Assembly: GCA_044344795.1 (NCBI GenBank)
Contig: JBIJCF010000005.1
Span: 1 to 64,000 of the forward strand
Length of the DNA stretch: 64,000 bases
Reading direction: 5' to 3'
DNA from: GCA-2737665 sp044344795
GTDB taxonomy: Bacteria; Bacteroidota; Bacteroidia; Palsa-965
This document shows, in pieces, positions 34,942 through 42,882 of the stretch. How positions within the stretch are numbered: the first letter of the stretch is position 1; every line of letters starts with the position of its first letter. The notes under the pieces are model-generated. The model saw only the letters and a list, made by a program, of their open reading frames with translations, searched no databases and had not been told where the DNA came from. A program made the position numbers and the translations under genes.

Positions 34942-36096
34942 TTACTGATTTTTATAGTGAATATATTTTGTATTTACCTTCGAAGGACAGATGCCCATAA
35001 ACAACATATCATCTGTTTGATCATTATTCCCCTGCCACTTTCTAAGCATTAATTCAAGCTCAATCTCCTTAATTTCTGCAGGCATATCAATAGTTCGATC
35101 GAAGAATTCTATAATTCTCTTTTTCATTATCTTCTTAAATTCAGGACCTCCAAACTGATCGGTTATTCCATCAGAAAAGAAATAGAAATAGTCGTTCGGG
35201 GAATAGGTGATTTTGTGGAATGGGATATCAGATTCATCCTCATATTCCTGTCCAATCATTTTACCTTTCAAACTGACGTATTCGTGAATACCTTCATTCG
35301 ATTTATAGTGAATAAATGGCCGCTTAATTCCAGCTATCTCTATACTATTCTCATCCGGTTTTATTTTGAAAATAATTAAATCAAGACCATCTGAAACCGT
35401 ATTGGTCTTATCAAGACGAGCTAGATTACGCCTAATACTGTCGTTTAATTTGTATATTATTTTCCGCAGGTCATCATATTTTTTTGAGTTAGAACTTACA
35501 ATTTCATGACACAGAACAGAAAGCAGTGCCGCAGGGATTCCATGTCCGGTGCAATCGCCAACCCCTCCGATAACCGTATTGGTCCTTTTTTTAGGAACCA
35601 AAAAGCTAAAATCTCCGCTGATGACATTCTTAGGACGATTTATGTACAGGCTATCCGCAAACATCCTGTGAATCTCCGGGCGCTGAGGGAAAATAGCCTT
35701 TTGAATTCGTTCAGCATATAAAATTGAATCGTTTAAACTTGAGATGGAATCTATGATCTCTTCCAAATCATCCGGGCCAATAGGCTTGGAGTAGAAACCT
35801 TTCATGCCAGTATTAAGTGCCCGCTTAAGATTAACCTCTTCCGTATTACCCGTAATGTACACGACCGGCACAGGATGGAGCTTCTGAATTTCTTTCATTG
35901 TTTCAATACCATCAAGAGACGACTCCAATCGTATATCCATCAAAATAAGATCCGCAGAATTGCTTCTAAAAAAATCGATAGCCTCCTCTCCGCTCGAGAA
36001 ACATCCGACAACGTTTTGGCCAAGATTTTCTACGTAATGTTTATGAAGTTCTAATATGATAAGATCATCTTCAACTATGACAACTTTTTTAGCCAT
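34942..36096 (-). CDS. Response regulator with SpoIIE/PP2C-type phosphatase output
   Basis: 384 aa. Receiver at 1-120 with D10/D11 and phosphoacceptor D54 (DLILMDIRL), Lys in FYSKPIGP. A short helical linker leads to a PPM/SpoIIE phosphatase (about 140-370): SGDFSFLV, GVGDCTGHGIPAALLSVL and FFSDGITDQFGG carry the metal-binding Asp residues. Such RsbU-like proteins dephosphorylate anti-sigma antagonists, but no STAS or HPK partner is visible here. First gene of the operon and its only true output; NO-driven phosphorylation by the kinases would set its activity. Confidence 0.92.
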   Translation of the reverse strand: MAKKVVIVEDDLIILELHKHYVENLGQNVVGCFSSGEEAIDFFRSNSADLILMDIRLESSLDGIETMKEIQKLHPVPVVYITGNTEEVNLKRALNTGMKGFYSKPIGPDDLEEIIDSISSLNDSILYAERIQKAIFPQRPEIHRMFADSLYINRPKNVISGDFSFLVPKKRTNTVIGGVGDCTGHGIPAALLSVLCHEIVSSNSKKYDDLRKIIYKLNDSIRRNLARLDKTNTVSDGLDLIIFKIKPDENSIEIAGIKRPFIHYKSNEGIHEYVSLKGKMIGQEYEDESDIPFHKITYSPNDYFYFFSDGITDQFGGPEFKKIMKKRIIEFFDRTIDMPAEIKEIELELMLRKWQGNNDQTDDMLFMGICPSKVNTKYIHYKNQ

Positions 36097-36117
36097 ACTT
36101 AGATAATAAATTTAAAA

Positions 36118-36156
36118 GTAGTGTTATCTAATGTAACAACTAAAACTCAACACTAC
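36118..36156. promoter_or_regulatory. Inverted repeat upstream of the gas-sensing operon
   Basis: Perfect 8-bp dyad GTAGTGTT (36118-36125) and AACACTAC (36149-36156), 23 bp apart, 22 bp before the operon's first start codon. It could be an operator or a hairpin in the 5' leader. No match to a known regulator site was recognised. Confidence 0.4.
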
Positions 36157-36336
36157 AATAATTGGCCTCGTATGGCGGATAACGTGATCGCTCATCAAAC
36201 GACACATTTATCGACCAAAGCAGCCAAATAAAAGACGAAACGACCTCGCCGTCGCATGATTTATTACTAATTAAATCGTGACAAATGTAACTTTACAACC
36301 TGTATGGAGCCAACGCCAAGATAACGTGCAATTACC

Positions 36337-37110
36337 TTACCGCTCTTGCAATGCAGCATAAACACCATCCCACAAACGAAGTCGTTGTTTTAAGGCAGCC
36401 GCCGATGCATTCCGGGCCTCTTGCCATAATTCGTCATCATCACCACAGAGATTGGCAGTCATTTGAAGGGCCAATTCACTATGATGGTCGCCATCCATCT
36501 CTATATGTCGATCCAAATAATACTTGAAAATTGAAATATTCTCCGGAAATTTAACATGCAGGTCGCTAACTAACGAGACAAACATTCCGGGAATTAAATC
36601 TTCTCGACCAAAGGTAAAAACAGCTGCTTGTACATGATTCTTTTGGCCCTTGATTATATCAAAAGTAAAATTAACAAAGTCGCGGACTTCAATGGGTGCG
36701 CCAGCGCTGCACAAAGCTGAATTTAAATTATTCGTAGCACGCATCGCAGCAGTAAACCGCTCTATACAAGTGATATCTGCACCACTTTGTACCATCGCCT
36801 CTAAGTATATTTCGTAATGACTTTTTCTATTACCATTACTATCAACGTCAGCTTCTTCGCCAACAACAATTTCGTTAATCAAATATCTCGTATCTGCTGA
36901 TCCAACAGGAAACCATGGAACCTGAACACAAGTCAAATTATTCTGCAATGACTTCAATAATGACATAAAATCCCACACGGCATAAACATGATACTGCATG
37001 AATACTTTAAGATCATCTAAACTTTTTATCGATTCATATACCCTGTGATTAACAACTTGTTCTTTCAACGGGGCAATATGTTTAATCAAGGATTTGATGC
37101 GTTCATTCAT
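36337..37110 (-). CDS. DUF3050 protein (haem-oxygenase-like fold)
   Basis: 257 aa from ATG 37110 (MNERIKSLIKHIAPL); an open extension to 37191 is not family-like. All-helical protein with FMQYHVYAVWDFMSLLKSLQ, IVVGEEADVD, HYEIYLEAM and RHIEMDGDHHSELA, the conserved blocks of DUF3050, a member of the haem-oxygenase-like superfamily. The regularly placed His/Glu/Asp residues suggest a di-iron or haem site, so an oxidase role is possible. It is on the same strand as the NO-sensing operon but 240 bp upstream of it with a separate leader; a link by gas or iron chemistry is inference. Confidence 0.8.
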   Translation of the reverse strand: MNERIKSLIKHIAPLKEQVVNHRVYESIKSLDDLKVFMQYHVYAVWDFMSLLKSLQNNLTCVQVPWFPVGSADTRYLINEIVVGEEADVDSNGNRKSHYEIYLEAMVQSGADITCIERFTAAMRATNNLNSALCSAGAPIEVRDFVNFTFDIIKGQKNHVQAAVFTFGREDLIPGMFVSLVSDLHVKFPENISIFKYYLDRHIEMDGDHHSELALQMTANLCGDDDELWQEARNASAAALKQRLRLWDGVYAALQER

Positions 37111-37397
37111 GGTATAATATTTTCGGTTCGTATCTGAAATTAAACTTGGAGTTCGGGTGTTACTCGTGTGTAAACTATAGAAATATAACAATTCTACACC
37201 TGCCTTGTTTACATGCTCCTAACCGATTGCCGACCATCATTGATCACCGATTATCTATAATTCACAGTCATAATTAGCGTTAATCGTTACTTCTAAAAAC
37301 AATTTTTTCGCCGTTTTCTATTGTTGATTAAACACTGTGCTTTGCGGTAGTTCGCTCAGCCGATGTCGCTAGTAACTATGGTCAACATCTTCACATC
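37111..37397. other. Intergenic region, nothing recognised
   Basis: About 290 bp, AT-rich, no ORF with support and no RNA gene seen. It should hold the DUF3050 promoter on the minus strand; no good TAnnTTTG was found close to the start codon. Confidence 0.5.
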
Positions 37398-37458
37398 AGC
37401 CGGAGTCTTCCCGATAGCTATCGGGACGGCATGGAAGTGAATCCATCGATATTTGATC
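37398..37458 (-). pseudogene. Broken second copy of the tRNA-Leu 3' half
   Basis: On the minus strand it matches the nearby tRNA-Leu: a 19-bp identical block (37427-37445 versus 37823-37841, variable arm and start of T stem) and a 10-bp block AGCCGGAGTC (37398-37407 versus 37809-37818, end of T arm), with weaker likeness back to the anticodon loop. The T-loop bases are replaced by an 18-bp palindrome. It cannot form a tRNA. Its distance and orientation make it a direct repeat of the tRNA end across the GIY-YIG remnant. Confidence 0.8.
37409..37426. repeat. Perfect 18-bp palindrome
   Basis: TCCCGATAGCTATCGGGA equals its own reverse complement and sits exactly where the T loop of the tRNA-Leu remnant should be. 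It looks like an inserted short palindromic repeat; no second copy was noticed in this window. Confidence 0.85.
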
Positions 37459-37462
37459 CCTA

Positions 37463-37768
37463 TTATAATCTATGATGCGCCTGCGTATAACGCAGAATCA
37501 ACCTTTCTGCCATCTCCGGATATTTCGTCTAATTTTGAATATAAACCTTGCTCGTCGCGCATTTAATGTGTGCCTCTATTTTTCTCGCAACACTAATGTC
37601 TAAATTATCGATACGAAAAAACAACTCCCAATCGTCTTATTGGGCTGAAAAAATCTGCGAAATTTCCTTGAGCAAGTGGTATTCGTAACGAAGGTCAAAA
37701 TCTTTCGATGACCCGATATAATATTTATCCGCTTTACTTGAATAAAAAATGTAAACAGTTGCCTTAAC
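37463..37768 (-). pseudogene. Decayed GIY-YIG endonuclease (URI type) with two in-frame stops
   Basis: A single minus-strand frame of about 100 codons reads TVYIFYSSKADKYYIGSSKD with the conserved Arg (FDLRYEYH), then a TAA at 37637-37639, DDWELFFRIDN and ARKIEAHIK with the conserved Glu, YIQN, a TAG at 37529-37531, TKYPEMAERLI and a final stop. These are the blocks of small GIY-YIG proteins of Bacteroidota, in the right order and spacing and with all catalytic residues, so two nonsense changes have inactivated a real gene. No start codon is left: the frame runs back into the tRNA terminator. Confidence 0.85.
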
Positions 37769-37794
37769 AAAAAAAGCCTCATTAGAGGCTTTTT
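37769..37794 (-). terminator. Intrinsic terminator of tRNA-Leu
   Basis: Perfect 10-bp stem AAAAAGCCTC/GAGGCTTTTT with a 4-nt loop, 8 bp beyond the tRNA 3' end on the minus strand, followed by a run of T. Confidence 0.9.
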
Positions 37795-37801
37795 GTTTTC
37801 G

Positions 37802-37885
37802 TACCCAGAGCCGGAGTCGAACCGGCATGGAAGTGAATCCACTGGTGTTTGAGACCAGCGCGTCTACCGATTCCGCCATCTGGGC
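37802..37885 (-). tRNA. tRNA-Leu (anticodon CAA)
   Basis: 84-nt class II tRNA. Acceptor GCCCAGA/TCTGGGT (first pair G-U), discriminator A, D arm with GGTAGACGCG, anticodon stem CTGGT/ACCAG and loop CTCAAAC with anticodon CAA reading UUG. Long variable arm TGGA-TTCACT-TCCA; T stem GCCGG/CCGGC with loop TTCGACT. CCA is not encoded. A -7-like TATTTTCG lies 17 bp upstream on the minus strand (37903-37910). Confidence 0.96.
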
Positions 37886-37975
37886 ATTTTGGTATGGGGA
37901 TGCGAAAATAAGTATTGTTTTTGAATTCCGGCAAAAAAACCGAATTGCATCGCTTTATTGTTGTTTTTCAGGGAT

Positions 37976-38596
37976 TTACAAAAAGAACCACAGGAAAAAC
38001 ATAAACATGATCGCCCAGATAATATCCAGAAAATGCCAGTATCGCGCCAACATGCGAATGCGTACACGCTCAACGGGATCGGTGTAATAAATTACCGCTT
38101 TCACCGCATCCTGCCGCACATGCACCAACTTAAACATAGCCATAAACAGAAAACCCAAGCCCACCGCCAAGTGCAACACGTGCAATCCGGACAACACAAA
38201 CAAAAATGCACCGGCTGCCGTGGTATGAGTGCTGCCTCCTGCTCCTACTTCGTACAAGGTAATGCCGGATGTCCACAACTGGTTCCAACCTATGAATTGC
38301 GTTACAGAAAACGCTGCACCGATGCCGGCTGTAGCCAACAAGTTGTTCATCAGTTGCTCCCCATTGTCCACATCAAATCCTTTGTATGCGCGTTCTACCG
38401 TGTAACTTCCGGCGAGAATGATAATCGTGCTTAGGAAAAATATTCTCGGGAATTCGCGATGGCTTAACTCACGTTCGGGATGCGATAACGCAAACAACAC
38501 CAACAACGTAACAAACAACATGGTGACTCCGGCTAAGCCAAAATTCACCAAATTGATTAACGGATGCTTCCGCCCTTGTTTCTCCAATAGTTGCAT
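37976..38596 (-). CDS. Cytochrome c oxidase subunit III (haem-copper oxidase)
   Basis: 206 aa with five or more membrane helices. GLHVLHLAVGLGFLF and ARYWHFLDIIWAIMFMFFLWFFL are signature blocks of subunit III, containing the conserved Glu/His residues near the proton path. SHREFPRIFFLSTIIILAGSYTVERAY is typical of the short bacterial form. The genes for subunits I and II are not in this window, so it stands alone between tRNA-Leu and a divergent glycosidase gene. It supports an aerobic respiring organism. Confidence 0.92.
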   Translation of the reverse strand: MQLLEKQGRKHPLINLVNFGLAGVTMLFVTLLVLFALSHPERELSHREFPRIFFLSTIIILAGSYTVERAYKGFDVDNGEQLMNNLLATAGIGAAFSVTQFIGWNQLWTSGITLYEVGAGGSTHTTAAGAFLFVLSGLHVLHLAVGLGFLFMAMFKLVHVRQDAVKAVIYYTDPVERVRIRMLARYWHFLDIIWAIMFMFFLWFFL

Positions 38597-38673
38597 GTGA
38601 TGCAGATGTTCGCCTATAGAACAATGAAGTGCAAAGATAGTTCACCGATGAAAGATTTTCTTGACCTTTGACT

Positions 38674-40566
38674 ATGCGCCAACTTATACTGCTATTGAGT
38701 TTGACTGTCTCCTCCTTATTCGCAGCCGAGGGTTATCGCTTTACATGGGTGCGCGGAAATGCAGCAACACAGCCGGCGTACAAGACTTTAGAAATCGGCA
38801 TTAGCATTCCGGCGATGGAGCGCATGGCGTTTGCCGGGGCTTCCGGTCACGCAACCGGTTTTAATCCATATGTGAGCACAAAGGTTCGTTTTTATGCGCT
38901 ATTCACCGGACCGAAAACGTCGTTCACTGTGCCGTGCTATTACATGCAGGAAGTACAGCCGAATTACAATGCGAATCGCTATGAAGCAGAGCGCTCGGCT
39001 TATCCGTGGCGCGTTCGTTTTGCACCACCCGATACCGGAACGTGGCGTATGGTGTTGTACGCCGGAGATCCGAAATTTAGCGCACCAATCAACAGCGGTA
39101 TTCAATTTCGTTGTGTGGCATCAGATCGTAACGGTTGGCTTAAAGTTCATCATGATCGTGGGCATTTACGTCACGAAAACGGACAGCCATTTTTTGGTAT
39201 CGGGCAAAATATTGCCTGGGCTGATGAGCCTGTTTTGAAAGGACACTATGGCCCGAAACCCGTGTACATAGCCGGATACGAAGATATTTACCGATACATG
39301 CACGAGTTGGGTCAAGCCGGCGGAAACTTCGTGCGCATCATCATGGCGCCATGGAGCACAGGATTTGAATGGGACACAGTAGGTATTTACGATCAGACAC
39401 GCGCTGCTGCATTAGATAGCATGGTGCGTATAGCAGAATATTACGACATGTACATCATGTTGTGTATAGAAATGCAGTCCGGATACCAGCAGTTCAGCGA
39501 TCCGTACGGTTGGAAATTTAACCCTTATCGTAAAAAATTTAACATCGCTAATCCGTGTGACATTTTACACAACGATTCTGCTAATCATTATTTCAAAAAC
39601 AAATTGCGCTATATCCACGCTCGCTGGGGTCAGACACCAAACGTGGCGATATTCGAACTGTTGAGCGAAATGACACATTGGGAGAATTATCGGGAACACG
39701 AAAAAGAATTTATCCCGTGGCACAGAATGATTGAACGCTTTCTGCGTGATGAATTGCAGGATCACAAACATCTCTTTACTACCTGCTTTGGGCCGAATCC
39801 CGTTGGGCCATTATTTGGAGAAGATTTCATTCAACTCACCAGCTATCATCATTACGGTAATAACTACCGAACAGAATTGGAGCGCTATCGTTTTTTACAC
39901 GGAAGAAATCCCTTACAAGAACAGCGCGGTTATCGCAGACGCTGGGACAAGCCCTTTGTTTTCGGGGAAATGGGCACCATTGCCGGACCGGTAAACGCCT
40001 GCGATCCGGACGATTTTGAACACTGTAATTCATTTCCGTTTCATAACAGTATATGGAGTACAGCAATGTCGGGAAGTTTGAGTGTAGGATTAAATTGGTG
40101 GCAATGGAAAAATGCAAGTTATCGCCAACAGCACATTGCTCCTATTGCGCACTTTGCTCAAGCGGTTCAATTAGGCACTTACACCCGGTTTGAAGCCCGC
40201 ACTACCAAATTGTTGCAATGTTTTTACCAAATCACAACTACATCAGACTCCATTTGCGGATGGTTGCACAACAAAGAAGCCTGGTGGGGCAATCAAAAAG
40301 ACAGCTGCCTGGATCGTTCGGGCAAGCACATGATTTTACCTGACGATGCGGTGACATGTCCTGCTATTTCTGACCGAAAAGGAGCCGAGCTGACAATTTC
40401 CGGAGCAGCCCCAAGAAGCAGCTATGAATTAGTTTGGTATTCAACAAAAACCGGGGATGTTTTTACACAAAAGGCTGTTGTTCAGTCTAATAGATCAGGA
40501 AAAATACAATTATCCTTTCCGGGCAGCGAACATGATTATGCGTTCTTTTTGAGGAAGATCTGTTAA
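38674..40566 (+). CDS. Secreted DUF5060 / cellulase-like glycoside hydrolase
   Basis: 630 aa from ATG 38674; a TTG two codons upstream is possible. Signal peptide MRQLILLLSLTVSSLFAAEG, then a beta-sandwich domain to ~residue 155 (DUF5060-like: FTGPKTSFTVPCYYM, WRVRFAPPDTGTWRM), then a TIM-barrel: HHDRGHLRHENGQPFFGIGQN, GGNFVRIIMAPW, a likely acid Glu in IFELLSEMTHW and nucleophile Glu in FVFGEMGT. A small C-terminal beta domain follows. Substrate unknown, probably a polysaccharide. GACCTTTG, a near match to the -7 consensus, ends 3 nt before the ATG. Confidence 0.75.
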   Translation: MRQLILLLSLTVSSLFAAEGYRFTWVRGNAATQPAYKTLEIGISIPAMERMAFAGASGHATGFNPYVSTKVRFYALFTGPKTSFTVPCYYMQEVQPNYNANRYEAERSAYPWRVRFAPPDTGTWRMVLYAGDPKFSAPINSGIQFRCVASDRNGWLKVHHDRGHLRHENGQPFFGIGQNIAWADEPVLKGHYGPKPVYIAGYEDIYRYMHELGQAGGNFVRIIMAPWSTGFEWDTVGIYDQTRAAALDSMVRIAEYYDMYIMLCIEMQSGYQQFSDPYGWKFNPYRKKFNIANPCDILHNDSANHYFKNKLRYIHARWGQTPNVAIFELLSEMTHWENYREHEKEFIPWHRMIERFLRDELQDHKHLFTTCFGPNPVGPLFGEDFIQLTSYHHYGNNYRTELERYRFLHGRNPLQEQRGYRRRWDKPFVFGEMGTIAGPVNACDPDDFEHCNSFPFHNSIWSTAMSGSLSVGLNWWQWKNASYRQQHIAPIAHFAQAVQLGTYTRFEARTTKLLQCFYQITTTSDSICGWLHNKEAWWGNQKDSCLDRSGKHMILPDDAVTCPAISDRKGAELTISGAAPRSSYELVWYSTKTGDVFTQKAVVQSNRSGKIQLSFPGSEHDYAFFLRKIC

Positions 40567-40598
40567 TTGTATTCGCAGTAGCCGAAAAACCGTCATTC

Positions 40599-40632
40599 TT
40601 TGGCGGTTAAATCGCGGAAATACTTACCTTTG
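40599..40632 (+). promoter_or_regulatory. Promoter of the prs-rplY-pth genes
   Basis: -33 TTTG (40599-40602) and -7 TACCTTTG (40625-40632) with 22 bp between, a full Bacteroidota-type promoter, 22 bp upstream of the GTG start of prs. Confidence 0.75.
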
Positions 40633-40654
40633 CAGCCCTTCAACACACAATAAC

Positions 40655-41587
40655 GTGTCAGCACAAGTAAAAATATTTTCCGGCACTGCTTCCAATTACA
40701 TTGGAGAAAAAATCGCTGCTGCTTATGGTCAGCCTTTAGGTAAACTTACTGTAAGTCGTTTCAGCGATGGAGAATTTCAAACTTCTTTGGAAGAAACGGT
40801 GCGTGGATCAACGGTGTTTTTAATTCAAAGCACGTTTCCGCCAACAGACAATTTATTTGAATTGTTGTTGATGGTAGATGCTGCGAAACGTGCGTCAGCA
40901 AAGGAAATTATTGCAGTTATTCCATATTACGGTTTTGCGCGTCAGGATCGTAAAGATCAACCGCGTGTGGCGATTGGTTCAAAGTTGGTAGCTGATATGT
41001 TAGCTGCTGCCGGAGTAAATCGCATTGTTACGATGGACTTGCATGCGGATCAAATTCAAGGATTCTTCAACGTTCCTGTGGATCATTTGTATGCATCAAC
41101 CATGTTTATTCCGTACATCGAAAGCTTGCAATTGCCTAACTTAACGATGGCCGCTCCTGACATGGGCGGATCGAAACGTGCTAATGCCTATGCGAAGCAT
41201 TTGAAAAGCGAGATTGTGATTTGCTACAAGCAGCGTTCGAAAGCGAATGTGGTGGACAGCATGACCGCAATCGGAGAAATTGAAGGAAGAAACATTGTAT
41301 TGATCGATGACATCGTAGATACCGGCGGAACCTTGTGTAAAGCGGCAGATATGATGATGGACCGTGGAGCTGCTAGTGTGCGTGCCTTGATTACACATCC
41401 GGTATTGTCCGGCAAAGCATATGACATTATCGAGCAATCGAGAATTACCGAATTAATTGTAACGGACACGATTCCGTTGAAACGCGAAAGCCCGAAAATC
41501 AAAGTGCTTTCCGTAGCCAACATGTTTGCAGATGTATTCCACCGCGTGGTGAATTACGAGTCCATCAGCAATCACTTCATCATGTAA
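40655..41587 (+). CDS. prs: Ribose-phosphate pyrophosphokinase
   Basis: 310 aa, full length. It makes PRPP from ribose-5-phosphate and ATP for nucleotide, His and Trp synthesis. Motifs: SRFSDGEFQTSLEETVRG, YYGFARQDRKDQPRVAIGSKLVAD, MDLHADQIQGFFNVPVDHL, and the PRPP loop IVLIDDIVDTGGTLCKAA. The start is GTG 40655 (GTGTCAGCACAAG), with no in-frame ATG nearby. First gene of prs-rplY-pth, a very common bacterial order. Confidence 0.97.
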   Translation: MSAQVKIFSGTASNYIGEKIAAAYGQPLGKLTVSRFSDGEFQTSLEETVRGSTVFLIQSTFPPTDNLFELLLMVDAAKRASAKEIIAVIPYYGFARQDRKDQPRVAIGSKLVADMLAAAGVNRIVTMDLHADQIQGFFNVPVDHLYASTMFIPYIESLQLPNLTMAAPDMGGSKRANAYAKHLKSEIVICYKQRSKANVVDSMTAIGEIEGRNIVLIDDIVDTGGTLCKAADMMMDRGAASVRALITHPVLSGKAYDIIEQSRITELIVTDTIPLKRESPKIKVLSVANMFADVFHRVVNYESISNHFIM

Positions 41588-41620
41588 TTTTTTAATTAAT
41601 AACCAATAAACAATCACAAC

Positions 41621-42205
41621 ATGAAATCAGTAGCAATGAGCGGCTCGCGTCGTGCGAGCGTAGGGAAAAAAGATGCTGCAGAAATCCGCAGAAGCGGTAA
41701 CGTACCATGTGTGTTGTACGGTGGTTCTGATCAGGTGGCTTTTCAATTAGGCCATCAAGCGTTAGAAGGGTTGATCAACAGCCCTGAAGTGCGCACAGTT
41801 GATCTGGACATCGACGGCAACAAGTACACCGCAATTTTGCAGGCTTATCAAACGCATCCGGTTACTGACCACTTTGTTCACGTGGATTTTTTACAAATCC
41901 TTCCCGGCAAAGGGGTTACACTAAGCCTTCCTGTAAAATTCGTAGGTAATTCTGCAGGTGTTAAAGCCGGTGGTAAGTTGATCAAAAAACTGCGCAAATT
42001 AAAGGTGCGGGGGATGTTGGAGAAGATGCCTGACATGATCACTATTGACATTGAAAACCTGAACATTGGTCAGGCTATTCGTGTTGTAGACATGAACATT
42101 GAAGGATTGTCATTCTTGGATAACAAGAATGCGACTATCATCACTATTCAAACAACGCGTAACGTAGCAACTCCGGCTGAAGAAGCTAAGGCTGCTAAAA
42201 AATAA
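41621..42205 (+). CDS. rplY: 50S ribosomal protein L25/general stress protein Ctc
   Basis: 194 aa, the long (Ctc/TL5) form. The N-terminal domain binds 5S rRNA (SRRASVGKKDAAEIRRSGNVPCVLYGG, HPVTDHFVHVDFLQI); the C-terminal beta domain (VKAGGKLIKKLRKLKVRGMLEKMPDMI) is additional to the short E. coli protein. The tail is Ala/Glu/Lys-rich. Between prs and pth, as expected. Confidence 0.95.
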   Translation: MKSVAMSGSRRASVGKKDAAEIRRSGNVPCVLYGGSDQVAFQLGHQALEGLINSPEVRTVDLDIDGNKYTAILQAYQTHPVTDHFVHVDFLQILPGKGVTLSLPVKFVGNSAGVKAGGKLIKKLRKLKVRGMLEKMPDMITIDIENLNIGQAIRVVDMNIEGLSFLDNKNATIITIQTTRNVATPAEEAKAAKK

Positions 42206-42214
42206 TTCGAGCAC

Positions 42215-42778
42215 GTGAAATACCTGATCGCAGGACTGGGTAATATCGGCGAAGAATACGCCGGAACGCGTCATAATATCGGATTTGAAGTACTGGATGC
42301 TCTCGCGAGGGCATCCAGTCTTATTTTCCGGCAGGATCGTCATGCGTTTGTTACAGAATACAAATTCAAAGGACGAACCTTCATTTTAATTAAGCCTACT
42401 ACCTACATGAACCTGAGCGGTAAAGCGGTTCAATATTGGTTGCAGGCAGAAAAAATTTCCGTTTCCAATTTACTCGTCATTACCGACGATATTGCATTGC
42501 CGTTCGGCACCATTCGCATTAAACCAAAGGGAAGCGATGGTGGGCACAACGGGTTATCTCATATTCAACAAACGCTACAAACCGCGGAATACGCACGATT
42601 ACGTTTTGGCGTAGGGAATGATTTTCCGAAAGGTCGGCAAGCAGAATATGTATTAGGCAAATGGAGTAGCGACGAACAAAAGTTGTTACCCGAACGACTG
42701 GAAAAATGCGCAGAAGCTGTTAAAGCTTTTGGAACTATTGGTCTGGCGTTTACCATGAACCAATTCAACGGCCAATAA
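42215..42778 (+). CDS. pth: Peptidyl-tRNA hydrolase
   Basis: 187 aa. It frees tRNA from stalled peptidyl-tRNA. Catalytic His in AGTRHNIGFEVLD, KPTTYMNLSGKAV, and the Asp block in VITDDIALPFGTIRIKPKGSDGGHNGL. Start is GTG 42215, 9 bp after the rplY stop. Length and alignment to E. coli Pth by eye are normal, although codons 27-35 contain a 28-bp near-perfect palindrome (separate entry). Confidence 0.96.
   Translation: MKYLIAGLGNIGEEYAGTRHNIGFEVLDALARASSLIFRQDRHAFVTEYKFKGRTFILIKPTTYMNLSGKAVQYWLQAEKISVSNLLVITDDIALPFGTIRIKPKGSDGGHNGLSHIQQTLQTAEYARLRFGVGNDFPKGRQAEYVLGKWSSDEQKLLPERLEKCAEAVKAFGTIGLAFTMNQFNGQ
42292..42319 (+). repeat. 28-bp near-perfect palindrome inside pth
   Basis: ACTGGATGC-TCTCGCGAGG-GCATCCAGT: 13 of 14 pairs are Watson-Crick and the remaining one is U-G in the plus-strand RNA. 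CTTATTTT follows, giving a terminator-like shape. It lies entirely within the pth reading frame and does not disturb the protein. Confidence 0.85.
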
Positions 42779-42882
42779 TAATTAGCCGTTAACAACCGTT
42801 TTATCCCTGATTTCTTATATTTACCTGCATAACACCTGACCTGTTATAGGTGTGCAAACCCTAACCCAAACAAGAATCAAAT

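Noticed and set aside
36172..36231. 19-codon ORF upstream of the DUF3050/H-NOX operon region
   Set aside because: Too short, no promoter or conserved pattern seen; likely chance.
37637..37879. Open frame reading through tRNA-Leu into the GIY-YIG block (80 aa)
   Set aside because: Its first half is a translation of the tRNA itself; only the second half is protein-like, and it is the first exon-like piece of the nuclease pseudogene.
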